A DNA stretch of 11,065 nucleotides from Acidimicrobiales bacterium. Lineage in GTDB: Bacteria > Actinomycetota > Acidimicrobiia > Acidimicrobiales > UBA8190. Every line of letters starts with the position of its first letter. Positions within the stretch are counted from its first letter, which is position 1. The notes under the pieces were generated by a model. That model was not told where the DNA came from. It made no database searches and saw only the letters and a list, made by a program, of their open reading frames with translations. Position numbers and translations under genes: made by a program. Location: assembly GCA_030042575.1 (NCBI GenBank), contig JASHZK010000153.1, positions 1 to 11,065 of the forward strand, in the 5' to 3' direction. This document shows, one piece after another, positions 6,645 through 11,065 of the stretch.

Positions 6645-6663
6645 CGTTCCCGCCTCGGGGACG
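6645..6663 (+). terminator. Hairpin directly after the EAL gene
   Basis: CGTTCCCG (6645-6652) pairs with CGGGGACG (6656-6663) around a CCT loop, giving 8 bp with one G-U pair. It begins at the base after the EAL stop codon. No U-tract follows, as is common for actinobacterial terminators. It would separate the EAL gene from the pnt operon. Confidence 0.45.
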
Positions 6664-6707
6664 GCGGGGTGGAGCGGCAGCTGAGGGACGTGATCTGATA
6701 CACGGCC

Positions 6708-7841
6708 GTGAAGTTGGCCGTCCCCACCGAGACGCGACCCGGGGAACGACGAGTCGCCGTGGTTCCCGAGGTCGCGGGCCGGATGGTGGGAGCCGGAATC
6801 GAGGTAGCCGTCCAGAGCGGAGCGGGGGCGGCCGCCCATTTCCCCGACGGCGCCTATCTCGACAAGGGCGCCACCGTGGCCGACCTCACCTCCGTGCTCG
6901 AGGGTGCCGACGTGGTGGTCAGGGTCCAGGCACCCACGCCCGAGGAGGTGCGACGGTGCGGGGAGGGGACCACCCTGGTCAGCTTCCTGCAGCCCGCCTC
7001 TCAGCTTCCGGTGGTGAGGGGCCTGCTGGCCCAGAAGGCCACCGCCTTCAGCCTCGACCTGCTGCCGCGCATCAGCCGGGCCCAGTCGATGGACGCGCTG
7101 TCGTCGCAGGCCACGGTGTCGGGGTACCTGGCGGCCCTGGCCGCCGCCCAGCGCCTGCCCAAGTTCTTCCCCATGTTCATGACCGCCGCCGGCACCGTCC
7201 CCCCGGCCAAGGTGCTGGTCCTCGGGGCCGGGGTAGCCGGGCTCCAGGCCATCGCCACCGCCCGCCGGCTGGGCGCTCAAGTACGCGCCTACGACGTGCG
7301 GGCGGCAGCCAAGGAGGAGGTGCAGTCGCTGGGAGCCGCTTTCGTCGAGCTCGGCCTCGAGACGCAGGAGGGCTCAGGCGGTTACGCCCGGGAGCAGTCC
7401 CAGGAATTCCTGGCCCGCCAGCGCGAGCTGATCGGTAACGAGGTGGCCGCCTCGGACGTGGTCATCACCACGGCTGCGGTCCCGGGCCGCAAGGCACCGC
7501 TCTTGGTCACCACGGCCATGGTCGAGCGCATGGCCGAAGGTTCGGTGGTGGTGGACATGGCCGCCGACGGAGGTGGCAACGTCGAGCTGACCGAGCCGGG
7601 CGCCGACGTCGAACACAACGGTGTGACCGTCCACGGCATGGCCAACCCGCCATCGGGACTGCCCACCCATGCCAGCTTCCTCTACGCCCGCAACGTCTTC
7701 AACTTCCTGTCCCTGATCGTCGCCGAAGGAGAGCTGCGCCCGGACTTCGACGACGAGGTCGTGGCCGGGTGCTGCGTGGTGCGTGCCGGCGAGGTCGTGC
7801 ACGCCGAGACGGCGCAGCTCCTGGCCGAGGAGTCGCCATGA
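6708..7841 (+). CDS. pntAA: NAD(P) transhydrogenase alpha subunit part 1 (NAD-binding domain)
   Basis: A 377-residue soluble NAD(H)-binding component (domain I) of the proton-translocating transhydrogenase, which couples hydride transfer from NADH to NADP+ to proton entry. It starts with the family signature KLAVPTETRPGERRVAVVP (residues 2-20). RISRAQSMDALSSQA (121-135) and the Rossmann loop GAGVAGLQAIATARRLGA (173-190), with acidic D196 in YDVR favouring NAD, follow. GLPTHASFLYARNVFNFL closes the domain (317-334). The protein lacks membrane segments, as expected for the split three-gene form. GTG 6708 lies four codons after an in-frame TGA and has no evident Shine-Dalgarno; TGATAC at 6696-6701 might be a -10 element of a leaderless transcript. 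Its stop overlaps the pntAB start as ATGA. Confidence 0.95.
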   Translation: MKLAVPTETRPGERRVAVVPEVAGRMVGAGIEVAVQSGAGAAAHFPDGAYLDKGATVADLTSVLEGADVVVRVQAPTPEEVRRCGEGTTLVSFLQPASQLPVVRGLLAQKATAFSLDLLPRISRAQSMDALSSQATVSGYLAALAAAQRLPKFFPMFMTAAGTVPPAKVLVLGAGVAGLQAIATARRLGAQVRAYDVRAAAKEEVQSLGAAFVELGLETQEGSGGYAREQSQEFLARQRELIGNEVAASDVVITTAAVPGRKAPLLVTTAMVERMAEGSVVVDMAADGGGNVELTEPGADVEHNGVTVHGMANPPSGLPTHASFLYARNVFNFLSLIVAEGELRPDFDDEVVAGCCVVRAGEVVHAETAQLLAEESP

Positions 7842-8242
7842 TCGACAGCGTGGTCTCGGCCACCGCCGGCCCGGGGATCCTCGGCCTGGTCACCGTGTTC
7901 GTGCTGGCGGCCTTCGTGGGCTACGAGGTCGTCTCCAAGGTCCCGAGCATCCTGCACACCCCGCTCATGTCGGGCTCCAATGCCATCCACGGCATCATCC
8001 TCGTCGGCACCATGCTGGTCCTGGGCGAAGCCCACGGCGCCGCCCAACTCACCCTGGGGTTCATCGCCGTCGTGCTGGCCACGCTGAACGTGGTCGGCGG
8101 CTTCGTGGTCACCGATCGGATGCTCGAGATGTTCAAAACCCGGCCGACGCCTGGGCCACGAGGCGAGGAGGCGAAGGCCGGTCCCGAGACGACCACCCGG
8201 GCCGCCGGTCCCGGCGCCGGTGGGGGCACAGGGAAATCGTGA
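7838..8242 (+). CDS. pntAB: NAD(P) transhydrogenase alpha subunit part 2 (small membrane subunit)
   Basis: A 134-residue membrane subunit that supplies part of the proton channel (domain II). Hydrophobic segments run at about residues 12-32, 50-64 and 70-92. The conserved VPSILHTPLMSGSNAIHGI (35-53) and NVVGGFVVTDRMLEMFK (84-100) are both present. After residue 102 there is a 32-residue tail rich in Gly, Pro, Ala and charged residues, longer than the usual compact form of about 100 residues and probably disordered in the cytoplasm. ATG 7838 overlaps the pntAA stop by 4 bp and has GAGGAG 5 nt upstream. The open frame begins earlier inside pntAA, but that part has no family similarity. Confidence 0.94.
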   Translation: MIDSVVSATAGPGILGLVTVFVLAAFVGYEVVSKVPSILHTPLMSGSNAIHGIILVGTMLVLGEAHGAAQLTLGFIAVVLATLNVVGGFVVTDRMLEMFKTRPTPGPRGEEAKAGPETTTRAAGPGAGGGTGKS

Positions 8243-9633
8243 GCCGGGGAACCGCCACCGACCTCGTCTACCTCCTGGCCATCATCGGCTTCATCCTGGC
8301 CCTGAAGGCCCTGAGCTCGCCGCGCCATGCACGGCGGGGGAACCTCCTCGGGGCGGCCGGGATGGTGATCGCCGTGGCGTGGACGTTCTCGGAGCCGAGC
8401 GTCTATTCCCACACCCGCAATCTGGTGCTCATCGTGGTGGCCATGGTCATAGGGACCGCCATCGGCATGCCGGCCGCTCGCTTCGTGAAGATGACGGCCA
8501 TGCCACAGATGGTGGCCTGCTTCAACGGGGTGGGGGGCGGCGCCGCCGCCCTGGTGTCGATCACCGAATTCATCGCCCTGTCCCACAAGAGCATCGCCCT
8601 CTACAAGGTCGGTGAGGTCCTCTTCGGCGTGGTGGTGGGCTCGGTGTCCTTGTCGGGCAGCGCCGTCGCCTTCGCCAAGCTCCAAGAGCTCATGACGGGG
8701 CGGCCGGTGACCTACCCGGGCCAGCAAGCGGTCAACGCCGCCATCGCCGTGGGCATCGTGGGCCTGGTGGCTGCCGTGGTCGCCACCGCGTCGACGCCGC
8801 TGCTGGCCGTCGTGCTCGGGCTCTCCCTGGTACTGGGGGTGGTGTTCGTGCTCCCTGTCGGTGGGGCCGACACGCCGGTGCTCATCTCCCTGCTCAACTC
8901 CTTCACCGGCCTGGCCGTGGCTGCCTCCGGCTTCACGTTGAACAGCGACCTGCTCATCGTGGCCGGGACGCTGGTGGGCGCCTCCGGCATGCTGCTCACC
9001 CGGATGATGAGCGCGGCCATGGGCCGCTCCCTGCCCAACATCCTCTTCAGCGCCTTCGGCTCGGTGATCACGGCCGGGACCGGACCCGACGCCGAAGGGC
9101 GCACCGTGCGCTCGGGAACGCCCGAGGACATCGCCGTGCTGCTGGCCTACGCCCGCAAGGTGGCCATCGTCCCCGGCTATGGTCTGGCTGTAGCCCAGGG
9201 ACAGCACGCCGCTCGAGAGCTGGCCGACGCCCTGTCGGGACGGGGCGTCGAGGTCTACTACGCCATCCACCCGGTGGCCGGCCGGATGCCGGGGCACATG
9301 AACGTGCTGCTGGCCGAGGCCAATGTCCCCTATGACCAGCTCGAGGAGATGGACCAGGCCAACCTGGAGATGCCGACCACCGACGTGGCCCTGGTGGTGG
9401 GAGCCAACGACACGGTGAACCCGGCGGCCAACAACACTCCGGGCAGCCCCATCTACGGCATGCCCATCGTCCACGCCGACGAAGCCCACAACATCGTCTT
9501 CCTGAAGCGCTCCATGCGCCCGGGATTCGCCGGCATCGACAACGAGCTCCTGTACGACCCCAAGACCACCATGCTCTTCGGCGACGCCAAGGATTCCCTC
9601 ACCAAGCTGGTGGCCGCCGTCAACGCTGCCTGA
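8239..9633 (+). CDS. pntB: NAD(P) transhydrogenase beta subunit
   Basis: A 464-residue beta subunit with about eight or nine membrane segments over residues 8-275 (domain II) followed by the NADP(H)-binding domain III. In the membrane part, KMTAMPQMVACFNGVGGGAA (84-103) is the conserved channel-lining region. In domain III the NADP site is seen as IVPGYGLAVAQGQHAARELA (310-329), GRMPGHMNVLLAEANVPYD (348-366), VGANDTVNPAA (387-397) and FLKRSMRPGFAGIDNELLY (421-439). Length equals the usual size. GTG 8239 overlaps the pntAB stop as GTGA, with a weak AGGGA 4 nt upstream, so translation is probably coupled. With pntAA and pntAB it forms the complete enzyme in the inner membrane and supplies NADPH at the cost of proton motive force. 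Confidence 0.96.
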   Translation: MSRGTATDLVYLLAIIGFILALKALSSPRHARRGNLLGAAGMVIAVAWTFSEPSVYSHTRNLVLIVVAMVIGTAIGMPAARFVKMTAMPQMVACFNGVGGGAAALVSITEFIALSHKSIALYKVGEVLFGVVVGSVSLSGSAVAFAKLQELMTGRPVTYPGQQAVNAAIAVGIVGLVAAVVATASTPLLAVVLGLSLVLGVVFVLPVGGADTPVLISLLNSFTGLAVAASGFTLNSDLLIVAGTLVGASGMLLTRMMSAAMGRSLPNILFSAFGSVITAGTGPDAEGRTVRSGTPEDIAVLLAYARKVAIVPGYGLAVAQGQHAARELADALSGRGVEVYYAIHPVAGRMPGHMNVLLAEANVPYDQLEEMDQANLEMPTTDVALVVGANDTVNPAANNTPGSPIYGMPIVHADEAHNIVFLKRSMRPGFAGIDNELLYDPKTTMLFGDAKDSLTKLVAAVNAA

Positions 9634-9644
9634 GAGCGGTCGTG

Positions 9645-10010
9645 ATGGACCGCCGGTGGGTGGAGCGCTGGATCGCCGGCTACGACAAGGCGTGGCGGTC
9701 GCCGGGCACGGCCACCTTGAGCGAGCTGTTCACCCCCGAAGTCGTCTACCTTCCGGCGCCGTGGGCCGCACCTGTCGTCGGCTTGGTCCCGCTGGCCGAG
9801 TTCTGGGAATCCCGACGCCACGGCCCGGGCGAGCCCTTCACCATGCATGGCGAGGTGGTGGCCGTCGAGCTGGACACGGCGGTGGTGCGGGTCGAAGTCG
9901 GCTACCAAGCGCCGGTTCGGAGCTGGCGCAACCTGTGGGTCGTCACCTTCGCCATCGGCGGGCGCTGCGCCCGGTTCGAGGAGTGGCCCTTTCCCCTGGA
10001 GGACCCGTGA
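9645..10010 (+). CDS. NTF2/SnoaL-like small protein
   Basis: A 121-residue protein with the layout of the nuclear transport factor 2-like (SnoaL, ketosteroid isomerase-like) cone fold. There is an N-terminal helix with WVERWIAGYDKAWRS (residues 5-19), then LSELFTPEVVYLPAPW (25-40), a helix LVPLAEFWESRR (47-58), and alternating strands ending in NLWVVTFAIGGRCARFEEWPF (96-116). Such proteins can be enzymes (isomerases, dehydratases, hydrolases) or binding proteins, and no catalytic set could be assigned. It starts 11 bp after pntB; GTG 9642 directly before the ATG is an equal option, and the upstream GAGAG (9632-9636) is only a modest ribosome site. It lies just upstream of a P450, which might mean a shared substrate. 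The fold assignment is by eye. Confidence 0.75.
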   Translation: MDRRWVERWIAGYDKAWRSPGTATLSELFTPEVVYLPAPWAAPVVGLVPLAEFWESRRHGPGEPFTMHGEVVAVELDTAVVRVEVGYQAPVRSWRNLWVVTFAIGGRCARFEEWPFPLEDP

Positions 10011-10075
10011 CCGGCGCCCACGTCACGCCCGTCGACGACCTCGACCTCTCCGATGTGGGGCAGAGGGCTCGATGA
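10007..10075 (+). other. 22-codon reading frame bridging the NTF2-like and P450 genes
   Basis: GTG 10007 to TGA 10073-10075 encodes 22 residues containing TPVDDLDLSDVGQRAR. Its start overlaps the NTF2-like stop (GTGA) and its stop overlaps the P450 start (ATGA), so it fills the whole 61-bp gap. GGAGG (9998-10002) stands 4 nt before the GTG. It may be a translated coupling peptide. It may also be a vestige of another P450 start, since many actinobacterial P450s begin with a VDDIDLSD-like segment. It could also be chance in GC-rich DNA. Confidence 0.3.
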
Positions 10076-11065
10076 CCGCCACAGGGCCGCTTCGTTACGA
10101 CCCGCTCGACGAGGAGTTCTGGCGAGACCCCTACCCCACCTACCGGCGCCTGCGCGACGAGGACCCCGTGCACTGGGTGGCCGATCGCCGGTTCTGGGTG
10201 CTGTCGCGCTTCGAAGACGTCTTCGCCGCCGCCACCGACACGGCCACCTTCTCCTCGGCGCAGGGGCTGACCTTCGAAGAGGACGAGATCACCAAGCTGG
10301 GCTTGGCCCCCACTCTGGTCATGATGGACCGGCCCCGTCACACCGACTACCGCCGGCTGGTCAACCGTCTCTTCACTCCCCGCCGGGTGGCCGAGCTCGA
10401 GGCGCCGGTTCGGCGCTTCACCCGGGAACGTCTCGAGCGCATGGCCGACAGGGGGGACGCCGACTTCGTGGCCGAGCTGGCCGGGCCGCTGCCCTCGTTG
10501 GTGGTGGCCAGCTACCTGGGTGTCCCCGAGTCCGATCGAGCTGCCTTTGGCCGCTGGAGCAGTGCCGTGGTCCAGGCCAACGGGGCCGGGAGGATCCTCG
10601 GAGCCCGCCAGGCCCTGGCCGAGCTGTACGGCTATTTCACCGAGATGATCCCCCGCCTGCGACGCCAGCCCGGCGACGACATGTTGTCGGTGCTGGCCGG
10701 GGCCGAGATCGATGGCCGCCCGGTGACCGACGAGGAGATCCTCGGCTTCTGTTTCGTCATGATCGTGGGGGGCAACGACACCGCTTCGGGACTCCTGTCG
10801 GGCACGGCCGCCGCTCTCACCGAGCGCCTCGACCAACGCCGGCGCCTCATCGCCAACCGCGGCCTGGTCGCCGGCGCCGTCGAGGAGCTGCTGCGCTGGA
10901 CCTCGCCCGTCCAGGGCCTGTCGCGCACCACCACCCGGCCGGTGACGATCAGCGGCAGGGAGCTGGAGGCCGGGGCGAAGGTGCACCTCCTCTTCTCGTC
11001 GGCCAACCGGGACGAGCGCGAGTTCGGCCCCGACGCCGCGAGGTTGGACGTGACCAGGGCCCCCA
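10072..11065 (+). CDS. Cytochrome P450, 3' end missing
   Basis: The first 331 residues of a soluble bacterial-type P450; the window ends before the haem-binding cysteine loop. The N-terminus is typical (YDPLDEEFWRDPYPTYRRLR, residues 9-28). MMDRPRHTDYRRLVNRLFTP (84-103) is the C-helix with H90 and R94, which contact haem propionates. The I-helix oxygen-binding motif is GGNDTASG (233-240). The K-helix ExxR is E272-R275 in EELLRW, followed by the ANRDEREFGPDA segment (311-322). Everything visible is intact. ATG 10072 has AGAGGG 4 nt upstream. The subfamily cannot be set by eye; the neighbouring steroid genes make a steroid or terpenoid substrate possible but not shown. It needs redox partners, none of which is in the window. 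Confidence 0.93.
   Translation, partial: MTATGPLRYDPLDEEFWRDPYPTYRRLRDEDPVHWVADRRFWVLSRFEDVFAAATDTATFSSAQGLTFEEDEITKLGLAPTLVMMDRPRHTDYRRLVNRLFTPRRVAELEAPVRRFTRERLERMADRGDADFVAELAGPLPSLVVASYLGVPESDRAAFGRWSSAVVQANGAGRILGARQALAELYGYFTEMIPRLRRQPGDDMLSVLAGAEIDGRPVTDEEILGFCFVMIVGGNDTASGLLSGTAAALTERLDQRRRLIANRGLVAGAVEELLRWTSPVQGLSRTTTRPVTISGRELEAGAKVHLLFSSANRDEREFGPDAARLDVTRAP

Noticed and set aside
5472..7280. 602-residue open frame on the minus strand
   Set aside because: Antisense to the SDR, EAL and pntAA genes, rich in Gly/His/Arg/Asp with no recognisable domain. It is a product of GC-rich third positions.
5828..7438. 536-residue plus-strand frame starting at ATG 5828
   Set aside because: It runs out of frame across EAL and pntAA with an Arg/Gly/Pro-rich translation; the true frames carry the conserved motifs.
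7921..9489. 522-residue minus-strand open frame
   Set aside because: Mirror of pntAB and pntB with a Gly/His/Asp-rich composition; the + strand genes have clear family motifs.
9943..10986. 347-residue minus-strand open frame
   Set aside because: Antisense to the P450, whose I-helix and ExxR motifs are intact; no domain is seen in the mirror frame.
1..11065. CRISPR array, insertion sequence, tRNA/rRNA or prophage signals
   Set aside because: Looked for regular repeats, transposase motifs, terminal inverted repeats and structured RNA genes by eye; none were seen. Non-coding gaps are all under 100 bp.

Overview
High-GC DNA (by eye about 70% G+C) with dense gene packing, 4-bp start/stop overlaps and frequent GTG starts. 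The gene content points to a steroid-degrading actinobacterium. An Acidimicrobiia-like or Mycobacteriales-like lineage is my inference; nothing in the window fixes the taxon.

Left part (1-5737): a steroid CD-ring degradation locus. It opens with the 3' end of a FadA6-like thiolase on the + strand. Convergent to it is a minus-strand operon that reads, in transcription order, echA20, ipdA, ipdB, ipdC and a GNAT acetyltransferase. The last four genes are joined by ATGA/GTGA overlaps. A divergent short-chain dehydrogenase starts on the + strand just upstream of echA20. As recalled, this matches the Mycobacterium tuberculosis block Rv3548c-Rv3556c in order and relative orientation (SDR, then divergent echA20-ipdA-ipdB-ipdC, then convergent fadA6). 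The GNAT gene lies where the fdxB/Rv3555c region lies there. In the known pathway EchA20 opens ring D, IpdAB hydrolyses the last ring of COCHEA-CoA, IpdC is a flavoenzyme acting on the CD-ring CoA thioesters, and FadA6-type thiolases finish the products to central acyl-CoAs.

Middle part (5738-9633): a stand-alone EAL-domain c-di-GMP phosphodiesterase, a strong hairpin just after its stop codon, then a three-gene proton-translocating NAD(P) transhydrogenase operon (pntAA-pntAB-pntB) with overlapping starts and stops. The transhydrogenase could balance NADH from beta-oxidation against NADPH demand, but that link is inferred only from position.

Right part (9634-11065): a small NTF2/SnoaL-like protein and a cytochrome P450 cut off by the window edge before its haem-binding loop. 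Between them is a 22-codon reading frame that overlaps both neighbours by 4 bp. It is either a coupling peptide or a vestige of a P450 N-terminus.

No tRNA, rRNA, CRISPR array, insertion sequence or phage gene was seen. Apart from the unusual details listed as findings, this is a recognisable catabolic and redox region rather than a clearly new system.
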